The position numbers were made by a program, and so were the translations under genes. Below, piece after piece: positions 1 through 8,553 of a DNA stretch of 64,000 nt. The stretch is from Paenibacillus turpanensis. GTDB lineage: Bacteria > Bacillota > Bacilli > Paenibacillales > YIM-B00363. The stretch is taken from assembly GCF_011421635.1 (NCBI RefSeq), contig NZ_WTLI01000009.1, positions 1-64,000 of the forward strand. Reading direction: 5' to 3'. The notes below the pieces were generated by a model, which was not told the origin of the DNA, did no database searches, and saw only the letters and a program-made list of their open reading frames with translations. Each line of letters opens with the position of its first letter. The first letter of the stretch is position 1.

Positions 1-1
1 C

Positions 2-1924
2 GCCGGCAGCGAGGCTGCGTCGGCGCCCGGCGGCATGCGGCGCAAGCTGCAGAGCGCCGCTGCGCGCCTGCGCGAGGCAGAGGCGCTGCTGGCCGGGCTG
101 CCCGGCGCCAGATCGGCGGTGCGCGCGCTGCAGGAGAAGGCGGCGCAGCTGGAGGACAGCCGTTTCACGATCGCGCTGTTCGGCGCCTTCAGCGCCGGCA
201 AGTCCTCGTTCGCCAACGCCTTGATGGGCCAGCGAACGCTTCCGGTATCGCCGAACCCGACAACGGCGGCGATCAACCAGATCGTGCCGCCGGACGAAAA
301 CGGCGCTCCGGGCACCGCGAAGGTGCACATGAAGTCCGCTGAGCGCATTCAAGAGGATATAGAAGCTTCGCTGCAGGCGTTAGGCCTTCGTGTAAAGCCG
401 GGAATCGCTCCGTACGAGGGTCTACAGCAGGCGGCGGAGGTTAATCCGTCCCATGTGCCGGCTTCCGGGAAGCCGCATCTCGCCTTCCTTAAAGCGGCGC
501 TGGCCGGATGGGCTGACGCCGAGCCACACTTGGGATCGACCGTTACGGTCGATCAAGAGGGCTTCCGCGCCTATGTCGCGGAGGAGCGCAAATCGTGCTT
601 CGTTGAGCGGATCGACTACCACCATGAATCGCCGCTCAGCGAGCAGGGGATCGTGCTCGTCGACACGCCGGGCGCCGATTCCGTGAATGCCCGCCATACC
701 GGCGTTGCCTTCACCTATATTAAAAACGCGGACGCGGTACTGTTCGTCACGTATTATAACCATGCTTTTTCGCAGGCGGACCGCCAGTTCCTTGAGCAGC
801 TCGGACGGGTAAAGGACGCTTTTGCGATGGATAAAATGTTTTTCATCGTCAATGCGGCCGACCTTGCATCGTCGGAGCAGGAGCTCGACGATGTGCTTCG
901 TCACCTGCAGGATAACCTGCTGAAGTTCGGGATCCGCAACCCGCGGATGTATCCGGTGTCGAGCCTGCATGCGCTGGAAGCAAAGCTGGCGGGCGACGAG
1001 GCTGCACTGGCAGACTCCGGTTTCGCCCGTTTCGAGGCGGATTTCTTCCGCTTTGCTTCCACCGAGCTGGCGGAGCTTGCGGTTTCCGGCGCTGAAGCGG
1101 AGCTGGGCCGTGCCGCTGCGCTCATGGAGCAGTGGACGGAGGCGGCACAGCAGGGCGAAGAGCAGCGGCAGGCGAAGCTTGAAGCGGTTGCGCGGAGCAG
1201 GGAGCAGGCAAAGCGCCTTCTGGCCGCCGCTTCCTCTTCAGAGGAGGAAAATGCGGTGAAGCGGGAAGCCCAAGAGCTGCTTTATTACTTGAAGCAGCGG
1301 CTGCAATACCGCTTCGGCGATTGGTACACCGACAGCTTTAACCCGACGCTGTTCCCGGTAGGGGCAGACGTTCGTACCTCGCTGCGAATCGCATACGGCG
1401 ACTTGACCCGTTCGATTCGCATTGAGCTGGAGAATGAGCTGCTTGCCTCGACGCTGCGGATCGAGACCTTCGCTAAGAGCCTGCTGCGGAAGCAGCGGGA
1501 TCGGCTTTCCGAGCAGCTGCGCGAGCTGCTGCAGGATTTTGCCAGCGGGGAGCTGCCTGCTGAGCCCTTTGAGACGGCCGATCATGAGAAGCTGTTTACG
1601 CCGCCGGAGGCTGATGAGAAGCTGCTGATGTCCAATTTCAAGAACGCGAAGGCGTTTTTTGAAGGAGAGGGTAAGAAAAAGCTTCGCGCCGAGCTGGAGA
1701 AGCTGCTGTTCGCTTCGATCGAGCAGGCGGTTGAGGCCGCTGCCGAGCGGTTTGCTCCGCATTACGCAGACAGCTACCGTGAAGCGTTCGGTCAGCTGCG
1801 CGACATGATCGACAGCGATGCAGCAGAGCACGCAGACGGACTCGAAAATGCGCTCCGTATGAACGTCGATATGGATGATTTACTACGCAGACAAACGCAG
1901 CTGCAATCATTACTCGGGGAATAA
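2..1924 (+). CDS. Dynamin-like GTPase, C-terminal part (5' end outside window)
   Basis: The frame is open to the window edge with no stop before the first ATG at 35, so this is probably the 3' part of a longer gene. Counting from that ATG, the P-loop GAFSAGKSS lies at residues 50-58, the G3 motif DTPGAD follows about 160 residues later, and a G4-like NAAD is seen after that. The rest is long amphipathic helix rich in Glu, Ala and Gln, typical of a dynamin stalk. Bacillus DynA is a fusion of two dynamin modules of about 600 residues each, so this would be the second module. DynA-type proteins act at the inner face of the membrane in fusion and repair after damage. Family assignment is firm; the DynA-type fusion is inference. 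GC content is higher at the start of the gene than in later genes. Confidence 0.85.
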   Translation, partial: AGSEAASAPGGMRRKLQSAAARLREAEALLAGLPGARSAVRALQEKAAQLEDSRFTIALFGAFSAGKSSFANALMGQRTLPVSPNPTTAAINQIVPPDENGAPGTAKVHMKSAERIQEDIEASLQALGLRVKPGIAPYEGLQQAAEVNPSHVPASGKPHLAFLKAALAGWADAEPHLGSTVTVDQEGFRAYVAEERKSCFVERIDYHHESPLSEQGIVLVDTPGADSVNARHTGVAFTYIKNADAVLFVTYYNHAFSQADRQFLEQLGRVKDAFAMDKMFFIVNAADLASSEQELDDVLRHLQDNLLKFGIRNPRMYPVSSLHALEAKLAGDEAALADSGFARFEADFFRFASTELAELAVSGAEAELGRAAALMEQWTEAAQQGEEQRQAKLEAVARSREQAKRLLAAASSSEEENAVKREAQELLYYLKQRLQYRFGDWYTDSFNPTLFPVGADVRTSLRIAYGDLTRSIRIELENELLASTLRIETFAKSLLRKQRDRLSEQLRELLQDFASGELPAEPFETADHEKLFTPPEADEKLLMSNFKNAKAFFEGEGKKKLRAELEKLLFASIEQAVEAAAERFAPHYADSYREAFGQLRDMIDSDAAEHADGLENALRMNVDMDDLLRRQTQLQSLLGE

Positions 1925-1936
1925 ATAAATATAGGG

Positions 1937-1983
1937 AAGCTGTACCGCGAGGGCTCATAAACCCGTGCGGTACAGCTTTTTTT
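1937..1983 (+). terminator. Rho-independent terminator after the dynamin-like gene
   Basis: Arms AAGCTGTACCGC (1937-1948) and GCGGTACAGCTT (1967-1978) form a perfect 12-bp stem followed by a run of T. It sits 13 nt after the stop codon. Confidence 0.9.
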
Positions 1984-2180
1984 GCGTGCTCGAGGAACGG
2001 GTGCAAGGATTCGGATGATATCCATGAATAGAGGGGATATTTTCCAGAAAATCGACGAATTTGTGAAAATACGCGGAAATATGAGTGCATCCCTGAATTG
2101 AATGTGGAAGGGTGCGGTGCTAAACTTGCTAAAGATTTTGTGGCTCGCAAGAGGATACGGGCTGCTGAGGAGGTTGCGGG

Positions 2181-3950
2181 GTGGAAGTATTTCGTCAGCT
2201 CAAGTCATTTTACTGGATGGATCGTTGGTTAATTAGTTTTTCGCTCGTTTCGTTGATGGCGGCGACGGGACTCGGGCTGGCATACCCTTATTTGCTGCGG
2301 TATTTAATCGATTATGTAATTATTCCGAAGCAGTTCGCACTGGTCCCGATGCTCGCCGGCCTAATTGTCGTGTTTATTGTGTTAAAGGCGCTCATGCAGT
2401 TTGCGCACGGTTTTAGCGGGGGACGGATTGCCAACCGTTTTGCCTACCGCATCCGCAATGCGCTGTACGAGAAGCTTCAGGTGCTGTCGTTTGCATATTA
2501 TGACAAAGCGAAAACCGGCGATCTCATGTCCCGGCTGACCGGTGATTTGGAAGCGATGCGGCAGTTTATCGGCTTTGGCTTCGCGCAAATTGTAAACGTT
2601 GCAATTATGGTTACATTTGGCGCGGCGGCGATGCTGAGCATTTCGTGGAAGCTTACGCTGTTTACCCTGATCACGATGCCGCTGCTGGCCTTTACGGCGA
2701 TCCGTTTTGAAGGGAAAATTCATCCTGCGTTCCGGTTAATCCGGCAGTCCATGAGCAGTATGACGACTGCCGCGCAGGAAAATATTACGGGAGTCCGGAC
2801 GGTCAAATCGTTTGCCCGCGAGCCTCATGAAATTACGAAGTTTGGCGGCATCAGCCGTAATTATCAGACGAACCATATCGACACTGCGAACATCTGGGCA
2901 AAATATTTTCCCGCGATGGAGCTTTTTGCAAATATGAGTGTTGTCATCTTGCTTGGCGCCGGCGGCTTTATGGTGCTGAACAAGCAGGTGACACTGGGTG
3001 AGCTGGTCGCTTTTTTCAGTTTGATTTGGTACATTATTCCTCCGGTTTGGGGGCTTGGCTTTCATATTAATACGTACACGCAGTGCAAAGCGGCCGGGGA
3101 GCGGATTCTGGAGATCCTGCACGAATACGTTCACGTTAAGGATAAGGAGCACGCCGCGGTGCTGCGGGAGGAGCAGGTTAAGGGCCATATCGTGTTTGAT
3201 CGGGTGACGTTCTCGTACGGGGGCAAAAACTCGGCTGAGGCGCTTCATGATTTTTCGCTGGATGCTCCACCGGGGTCGGTGATTGGCTTTCTTGGGGGAA
3301 CGGGTTCTGGCAAAACGACGGTGATTCAGCTGCTGCTGAGGGCCTACAACGTGCAGGAGGGGCGGATTACGCTGGATGGGATCGACATCCAGGATACCGC
3401 GTATTCCTCGCTGCGCAGCCAGATGGCAGTCGTGTTTCAGGAAACATTTTTGTTTTCCTCGACGATCCGCAACAATATCGCCTACGGCTGTAAGCTTGTG
3501 ACGGAAGAAGAGATCATTCGTGCAGCGAAGCTGGCCAAGGCGCATGATTTTATTATGGAGCTGCCGGAAGGGTATGACACGATTGTCGGCGAGCGTGGTC
3601 TCGGCCTTTCCGGAGGACAGAAGCAGCGGATTGCCATTGCGCGGGCGCTGATTAAGCAGCCGAACATTCTTGTGCTGGACGATGCAACAAGCGCCGTCGA
3701 CATGGAAACGGAGCACGAGATTCAGCAAGGGCTTCGTGAGGTGATGAAAGGGCGTACGACGTTTATTATCGCGCACCGGATTTCTTCGCTGAAGCATGCC
3801 GATGAAATCGTGGTGCTTGACGGCGGTCATGTGGTGCAGCGGGGCACCCACGAGGAGCTGCTGGCACAACCGGGTCCGTATTTGGAAACGTACCGCATCC
3901 AATATGCGGATGCAGATGAGTCTGGCGAGAAGCGGAGGGTGGCGAATTGA
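2181..3950 (+). CDS. ABC exporter half-transporter with degenerate ATP site (BmrC-like)
   Basis: This 589-residue protein has an N-terminal six-helix exporter membrane domain and a C-terminal ATPase domain. Walker A GGTGSGKTT is at residues 372-380, the signature LSGGQ at 476-480, and Walker B ends in LVLDDATS with Asp501 where the catalytic Glu is expected. That Glu-to-Asp change marks the degenerate subunit of heterodimeric exporters such as BmrC/BmrD and TM287/288. The GTG start at 2181 follows GAGGAGG at 2168-2174. The stop overlaps the next gene by 4 nt, so the two are almost certainly co-translated and act as a heterodimer in the cytoplasmic membrane, exporting drugs or lipids. The substrate cannot be read from the sequence. 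Confidence 0.9.
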   Translation: MEVFRQLKSFYWMDRWLISFSLVSLMAATGLGLAYPYLLRYLIDYVIIPKQFALVPMLAGLIVVFIVLKALMQFAHGFSGGRIANRFAYRIRNALYEKLQVLSFAYYDKAKTGDLMSRLTGDLEAMRQFIGFGFAQIVNVAIMVTFGAAAMLSISWKLTLFTLITMPLLAFTAIRFEGKIHPAFRLIRQSMSSMTTAAQENITGVRTVKSFAREPHEITKFGGISRNYQTNHIDTANIWAKYFPAMELFANMSVVILLGAGGFMVLNKQVTLGELVAFFSLIWYIIPPVWGLGFHINTYTQCKAAGERILEILHEYVHVKDKEHAAVLREEQVKGHIVFDRVTFSYGGKNSAEALHDFSLDAPPGSVIGFLGGTGSGKTTVIQLLLRAYNVQEGRITLDGIDIQDTAYSSLRSQMAVVFQETFLFSSTIRNNIAYGCKLVTEEEIIRAAKLAKAHDFIMELPEGYDTIVGERGLGLSGGQKQRIAIARALIKQPNILVLDDATSAVDMETEHEIQQGLREVMKGRTTFIIAHRISSLKHADEIVVLDGGHVVQRGTHEELLAQPGPYLETYRIQYADADESGEKRRVAN

Positions 3951-5785
3951 GCGAGAACAGGCAAAAGCAGGAGCTGGGGCAGGAACAGGAACAGGAGCGC
4001 TTTATTTATAAAGACGACGATGTGCTGGAAAAACCGTTTGACTGGGCGCAGGCCCGCCGCTTAGGCCGCTATTTGAAGCCTTACCGCAGGCAGCTGCTGC
4101 CGATCGTGGTTGTGATGACGCTGCTTGGTACGATTACGAAGCTGGCGGTGCCTTTTTTGATCGGCTATGCCATAGACGAAGCGATACGCAAGCCGAATGC
4201 CGGCCTGCTGATGGGCGTGGTGGCGGCCATGGCTGCGCTGTATGCGATTCAGATGGCGGCAAACTATTTCCGCATTCGTTTTACAAACCTGATCGGCCAG
4301 CGCGTCATTTACGATTTGCGGGATGATTTATTCAGCCATATTCAAAAGCTGTCCTTCCGGTTTTTCGACAAGCGCCCGGCGGGCTCGGTGCTCGTTCGGA
4401 TTACGAATGATGTGAATGCGCTGCAGGAGCTTTTTACCAACGGGGTTGTTAATGTGCTGATCGACTTGGTGCAGCTGAGCGGCATTGTCGTCATTTTATT
4501 GTGCTTGAATGTGAAGCTGGGGCTTGCCGTCATTATAACGGTACCGATTATGTTTCTTGTTTCGCACACGCTTCGGAAACGGATCCGCAAGGCGTGGCAA
4601 AATGTCCGCTTCAAGCAATCGCGGATGAATGCGCATTTGAATGAATGCATTCAGGGCATTCGGGTGACGCAGGCGTTTACACAGGAACAGGAAAATATTC
4701 AGTATTTCAACGATTTAAACATGTCCAACCGCAAGTCATGGAATGTCGCGTCCGGCTTAAACCAAACGTTCGGACCGATTATCGAGGTCACCTCGGCGAT
4801 CGGCATGTTTATCCTGTTTTACTACGGCACGAATTTGGTTCAAGGAAATGAGCTGTCCATCGGGGTTTTGGTCATGTTTGCAAGCTATATCGGCAACTTT
4901 TGGGAGCCGATTAACCGGCTAGGGCAAATGTATGCACAGGTACTGGTTGCAATGGCTTCGTCGGAGCGGATATTTGAATTTATGGATGAGCAGCCGAACG
5001 TTCCTGAGCGGCCGGATGCGCCGGAGCTTCCGCCTGTACGGGGTGACGTTCAGTTTGAGGATGTCGTTTTCGAGTATGAGCCGGGACGGACTGCGCTGAA
5101 GGGGATCAGCCTGGATGTCAAGGCAGGACAGTCGATTGCGTTGGTCGGCCATACGGGCTCGGGCAAATCGACGATTATTAATTTGCTTTGCCGGTTTTAC
5201 GACCCGGTGTCCGGCACAGTCCGGGTGGACGGGACCGATATTCGTGAGGTTACGTTGCAAAGTCTGCGTTCCCAGGTGGGCATCGTGCTGCAGGACACGT
5301 TCATTTTCTCGGGAACGATCCGTGACAATATTCGTTACGGACGCCTTAACGCAAGCGATGCGGACGTGGAGTTAGCGGCGCGCGCCGTGCATGCGCATGA
5401 GTTTATTGAAAAGCTGCCGAAGGGTTATGACACGGAGGTGGAAGAGCGCGGCGGCATGCTGTCGATGGGGCAGCGACAGCTTCTCTCGTTTGCCCGGGCG
5501 CTGCTGGCGGATCCTCGGATATTGATCTTGGACGAAGCGACGGCTAGCATCGATACGGAGACGGAGGCGAAGATTCAGGACGCGCTGCAGACGCTGCTCG
5601 CGGGCCGGACTTCGTTTATGATCGCCCATCGGCTGTCCACAATTCGTGGCGCAGACCGCATTGTCGTGCTTGATCATGGGCGGATCATGGAGCAGGGCGA
5701 TCACGACGAGCTGATGGAGCACGGGGGAATTTACCGCGGCTTGATTGAGGCGCAGTACAAATTTTTGGCGGAGCAGGCAGGGTAG
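3947..5785 (+). CDS. ABC exporter half-transporter, catalytic partner (BmrD-like)
   Basis: A 612-residue membrane domain plus ATPase domain fusion. Walker A GHTGSGKST is at 401-409. Walker B has the normal pair Asp529-Glu530 (ILDEAT). The signature is LSMGQ (505-509) rather than LSGGQ. In heterodimeric exporters the partner of the Asp-type subunit carries a non-standard signature, and the two defects fall in the same ATP site, as expected here. The TTG start at 3947 overlaps the previous stop (TTGA). The first 30 residues are rich in Gln and Glu and precede the membrane domain. It is about 60 residues shorter than BmrD of B. subtilis as I recall its length. Confidence 0.9.
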   Translation: MSENRQKQELGQEQEQERFIYKDDDVLEKPFDWAQARRLGRYLKPYRRQLLPIVVVMTLLGTITKLAVPFLIGYAIDEAIRKPNAGLLMGVVAAMAALYAIQMAANYFRIRFTNLIGQRVIYDLRDDLFSHIQKLSFRFFDKRPAGSVLVRITNDVNALQELFTNGVVNVLIDLVQLSGIVVILLCLNVKLGLAVIITVPIMFLVSHTLRKRIRKAWQNVRFKQSRMNAHLNECIQGIRVTQAFTQEQENIQYFNDLNMSNRKSWNVASGLNQTFGPIIEVTSAIGMFILFYYGTNLVQGNELSIGVLVMFASYIGNFWEPINRLGQMYAQVLVAMASSERIFEFMDEQPNVPERPDAPELPPVRGDVQFEDVVFEYEPGRTALKGISLDVKAGQSIALVGHTGSGKSTIINLLCRFYDPVSGTVRVDGTDIREVTLQSLRSQVGIVLQDTFIFSGTIRDNIRYGRLNASDADVELAARAVHAHEFIEKLPKGYDTEVEERGGMLSMGQRQLLSFARALLADPRILILDEATASIDTETEAKIQDALQTLLAGRTSFMIAHRLSTIRGADRIVVLDHGRIMEQGDHDELMEHGGIYRGLIEAQYKFLAEQAG

Positions 5786-5806
5786 ATAGTGTGGTATTTG
5801 GGGGAG

Positions 5807-5832
5807 GGGGCCTTATCGGAGGCCCCTTTTTT
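5807..5832 (+). terminator. Rho-independent terminator of the ABC exporter operon
   Basis: Stem GGGGCC (5807-5812) with GGCCCC (5821-5826), then six T. It ends the two-gene exporter unit. Confidence 0.8.
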
Positions 5833-5897
5833 GTATGCGGGCCAATCACGAACCAAAATACGAACTTAAACACGAGCCTAAACACGAAGCGAAACAT

Positions 5898-5990
5898 CAA
5901 CTCAAAACAAACATCAACTCAAAACAAACACCAACTCAAAACAAACACCAACTCAAAACAAACACCAACTCAAAACAAACACCAACCCTA
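5898..5990 (+). repeat. 17-bp A/C-only tandem array, about 5.5 copies
   Basis: Unit CAACTCAAAACAAACAC repeats with exact 17-bp spacing at 5898, 5915, 5932, 5949, 5966 and partly 5983. The first two copies carry AT where later ones carry AC. The top strand of the array has almost no G. A degenerate A/C-rich stretch (5850-5897) precedes it. The period is not a multiple of three, and no ribosome binding site or conserved protein fits, so it is treated as non-coding. Confidence 0.9.
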
Positions 5991-6069
5991 AGCCCAAGCT
6001 AGCATAAATACAATCATTTGAAGCCGGTTCAAATAGAGGGGAATTATTCCACTATTTCAACACGCAAAA

Positions 6070-6185
6070 AATGATAAGACCCAAAACTTCCCCAATTATT
6101 AAGTTATCGTAAAAATAACGGAAATGTTGGGTCTAATTAAAAAAATGATGTCGATATAGCGGAAGTTTAGGGTCTTATTATCATT
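6070..6185. repeat. Inverted-repeat element of about 116 bp (MITE- or REP-like)
   Basis: The left arm (6070-6091, core AAGACCCAAAACTTCC) is complementary to the right arm (6161-6185, core GGAAGTTTAGGGTCTT), with one substitution and a 3-nt insertion. A third partial copy in the right-arm orientation, GGAAATGTTGGGTCTAATT, lies inside at 6120-6138. No coding capacity is seen. It resembles non-autonomous intergenic palindromic elements, but the family is not identified. Confidence 0.7.
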
Positions 6186-6268
6186 CCTCGCCCTACCACG
6201 AACAGCTGAGATGTCCTCATCTCCTCATTCCTCGCCCTACCACGAACAGCTGAGATGTCCCCATCTCA
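6181..6268. repeat. 44-bp tandem direct duplication
   Basis: The stretch starting TCATTCCTCGCCCTACC at 6181 is repeated from 6225 with a spacing of 44 bp. The copies differ only near their ends (CCTCATCTC against CCCCATCTC). Each copy holds the palindrome CAGCTG. The repeat lies just downstream of the minus-strand nuclease-fold gene. No gene is seen in 6269-6340. Confidence 0.85.
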
Positions 6269-6340
6269 TCATTCCCCACCATCATCACCTGCATATCAAT
6301 CCGATTCTGGCTGGCCAACATCCTCTATCGCTCACGGCTC

Positions 6341-6973
6341 CTACTGTTTTCGCCGGTAACTTCGTATGCGAAGCTCCCCGCTGCCAGGCTCGATGACCCC
6401 CTGATCCACTAACCGCGACAACATTTTTCGCACCGTCTTGCTGCTTTTTCGTAAATACTCTGCAATTTGTTTAGGAGCAACAGGCTCAGAGGACGCGTCC
6501 ATATAGCGCAAGATACTATGTTCCTCAAAGGTTAGACATTCACTCTGCTTTCTATGACCTCCGGACCATAATCCAAGCGCTTGCTGCACGATTTGCTGGC
6601 ATCGTTTTGGTTTCTCGTTGACGTCGTCGTACGAAAAACGCAGAATCTTCCAACCGTCAAGAACGAGATGATTTTGCCGCATTAAATGGTCCGAAAACCG
6701 ACTCTTGTTAATGTCCCGCCAATGCGATGCGTAACCGTCGACCTCGATACAAATCTTTACATCGCCTACCAAATAGGCAAAATCCAAAAAACGACGGCCC
6801 TCAAGAAAGTCGTGAACCTTGTACTCCGGATAAAGGTTATGAAAATGTCCAACAGCCGGGAACCACACCTTTTGTAAAAACAAGTGCTCCGCATGTCCAT
6901 GCTCCTCTTTACTGCTAATCACCCCACTGTGTTCCTGCAAAAACTGCTCGTACGCCATTTCGAAGCGAGTCAC
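6341..6973 (-). CDS. DUF559-type nuclease-fold protein with C-terminal winged helix
   Basis: A 210-residue protein. Residues 60-120 hold the DUF559/very-short-patch-repair-like core: DFAYLV, then IEVDGYASH (76-84, acidic pair E77 and D79), then DGWKILRFSYDDV (106-118), a PD-(D/E)XK layout. Residues 145-205 look like a winged helix (SILRYMD, PKQIAEYLRKSSKTVRKML, DQGVIEPGSGE). So it probably binds and perhaps cuts DNA; the target is unknown. The GTG start at 6973 has GAGGAGGT eight bases upstream. It stands alone among tandem repeats and has a terminator-like hairpin in its leader. It could instead be a catalytically idle DNA-binding regulator. Confidence 0.7.
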   Translation of the reverse strand: MTRFEMAYEQFLQEHSGVISSKEEHGHAEHLFLQKVWFPAVGHFHNLYPEYKVHDFLEGRRFLDFAYLVGDVKICIEVDGYASHWRDINKSRFSDHLMRQNHLVLDGWKILRFSYDDVNEKPKRCQQIVQQALGLWSGGHRKQSECLTFEEHSILRYMDASSEPVAPKQIAEYLRKSSKTVRKMLSRLVDQGVIEPGSGELRIRSYRRKQ

Positions 6974-6989
6974 CCTGATCTACCTCCTC

Positions 6990-7030
6990 AAAATAAAAAA
7001 TGCCACCTCTTTGAATTAAAGAGATGGCAT
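6990..7030 (-). terminator. Terminator-like hairpin in the leader of the DUF559 gene
   Basis: On the minus strand, arms at 7030-7018 (ATGCCATCTCTTT) and 7012-7000 (AAAGAGGTGGCAT) form a 13-bp stem. Its one non-Watson-Crick position is a U-G pair only in the minus-strand RNA (it would be an A-C mismatch in the plus-strand RNA). The stem is followed by TTTTTTATTTT. It lies between a possible promoter (-10 TATACT, complement of 7113-7118) and the ribosome binding site, so it may act as an attenuator or end a short RNA. Confidence 0.65.
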
Positions 7031-7362
7031 GGGCCTCATGCGTTATTTTTTGTCTATGGTAAAGGAGACGTGCGTTATTTTGTTTTTTTTATATTTCATC
7101 AATCTTGAAAATAGTATACCAGTTTGTACGTAAGTCATCTACAACCGATTGGGAATGGAAGGTAGGATAGACCAAAAGAAATACGCTGACCCAAACGCTC
7201 ATAAAAAGCATGGTCAGGCAAGCCAAACGTTCGGAAAAAGCAAGGTCAGTGCAGCCCAAACGGCCCCGTGCGAAGCTCCCAGCGCGCGGTGTTCTGCGTC
7301 ACATGACGGTGGTCAACCACCACATGCCAATAAATTCTCGGGTAACACCTTTTTTAAAAAAA

Positions 7363-7491
7363 CAAGAACACAAAACAAGAGCACAAAACAAGAACACAAA
7401 ACAAGAACACAAAACAAGAACACAAAACAAGAACACAAAACAAGAACACAAAACAAGAACACAAAACAAGAACACAAAACAAGAACAACCT
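7363..7491 (+). repeat. 13-bp A/C-rich tandem array, about 9.5 copies
   Basis: Unit CAAGAACACAAAA repeats with exact 13-bp spacing from 7363 to 7480. The copy at 7376 has one A-to-G change. Like the 17-bp array on the other side of the DUF559 gene it is purine-poor and T-free on the top strand and shares the core CAAAACAA. Reading frames that run through it in several phases are repeat artefacts. The rest of 7031-7692 holds no gene that I can support. Confidence 0.9.
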
Positions 7492-7692
7492 CTCTCACAC
7501 AACAAGAACTCGATCCCTAAGAAAAAAAACAAGAACACATATTCGCCAAAACGCACGCTTTGCTGTATGATATTTTAGGCAGCATCATTTTTTCTGTTTC
7601 AATCAAAGTTGCAAATTGATTATGGAATCGGTAGTCTATTTAACAAACAACTTGTACGATTGCCCGTGTTACAGGGATTGAAGGGGGAAGCC

Positions 7693-8478
7693 TTGTTGTC
7701 GTCATCACGTACTTTATGGAGATTGGTCGGAGGGTCGGCTTTTATCGCGACCTTGCTGTTAGCCGTAGGCTTTGTTTATGCCGTTAAAACGGTCGTAGCG
7801 CCCCCGCCGGCCCAAGAAGCGCCGCCAAACGCCGTGAAGCAGGATAATGTGCTGTTAAGCGATGATAAAATTAATATTGTCGCCTTAGGCGACTCCCTAA
7901 CGAGAGGGACCGGGGATGAAACCGGAAAAGGCTATGTCGGTTATACTCAAGAAAAGCTGTCTAAGCTGTATAAGAAGCCGGTGTTTGTTTTGGCGAATTA
8001 CGCGGTCAGCGGCTATACGAGCACTCAGCTGCTGCAGGATTTGCAATCCAAGAGCGGGATCGCGGATACGCTAAAGCAGGCTCATGTTGTCCTTTTAACG
8101 ATTGGCGGCAATGATTTATTCGCCTTTGGGACTGAGCCGAGCCTAGAGAAGGTAAGAGCAAATGTAGAGCCTACTCTCGATCGTCTGAAGCAGATTTTGA
8201 CGCTGCTGCATGAGGTGAATCCGAAAGCGCGGGTCATTTATGTCGGCCTGTATAACCCGTTTATCGACATTCCGGAGCTGCGCATTCTGTCCTTGGAAGC
8301 TGCCGCATGGAATAATAAGGCCTACGAAATTGTACACCAGTGGGAACAAATGACGATGGTACCGACCTACGATTTGTTTGAACAGCGGGTGAGCGATTAT
8401 TTATCCTCCGATCATTTTCACCCGAACGGTCTTGGTTATGAACGCATTGCCGAGCGAATCGTCCAGGTGCTCGAGTAG
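7693..8478 (+). CDS. SGNH/GDSL hydrolase with N-terminal membrane anchor (YpmR-like)
   Basis: About 261 residues. The start is placed at a TTG (7693 or 7696) because AAGGGGG lies at 7681-7687; a frame-consistent TTG at 7609 has no ribosome binding site. The N-terminus carries one hydrophobic segment (about residues 13-30), then a Pro-rich linker. SGNH blocks are all visible: GDSLTRG (nucleophile Ser), an Asn-type block around NYAVSGYT, GGND, and SDHFHPNG with the catalytic Asp and His. It is therefore an extracytoplasmic esterase or lipase tethered to the membrane. B. subtilis YpmR has this layout. The substrate is unknown. Confidence 0.82.
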   Translation: MLSSSRTLWRLVGGSAFIATLLLAVGFVYAVKTVVAPPPAQEAPPNAVKQDNVLLSDDKINIVALGDSLTRGTGDETGKGYVGYTQEKLSKLYKKPVFVLANYAVSGYTSTQLLQDLQSKSGIADTLKQAHVVLLTIGGNDLFAFGTEPSLEKVRANVEPTLDRLKQILTLLHEVNPKARVIYVGLYNPFIDIPELRILSLEAAAWNNKAYEIVHQWEQMTMVPTYDLFEQRVSDYLSSDHFHPNGLGYERIAERIVQVLE

Positions 8479-8553
8479 CATTGCATGGCTTTGCTGGAAG
8501 CAGCCTGACCGGATGGTGTCGGGCGTGAGAGAAAACACCGGGAGGGGCGTAAC

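Noticed and set aside
422..970. Long antisense frames inside the dynamin, ABC, parE and fumC genes
   Set aside because: They are shadows of high-GC third-codon positions in real genes and have no features of their own.
5898..5990. CRISPR array
   Set aside because: Repeats are contiguous 17-bp units without unique spacers, and no cas genes are nearby.
7149..7578. Overlapping reading frames through the 13-bp tandem array on both strands
   Set aside because: They follow the repeat in all phases, have no ribosome binding site and encode only repeated Lys-Gln-Asn-Thr or Cys-Phe-Val motifs.
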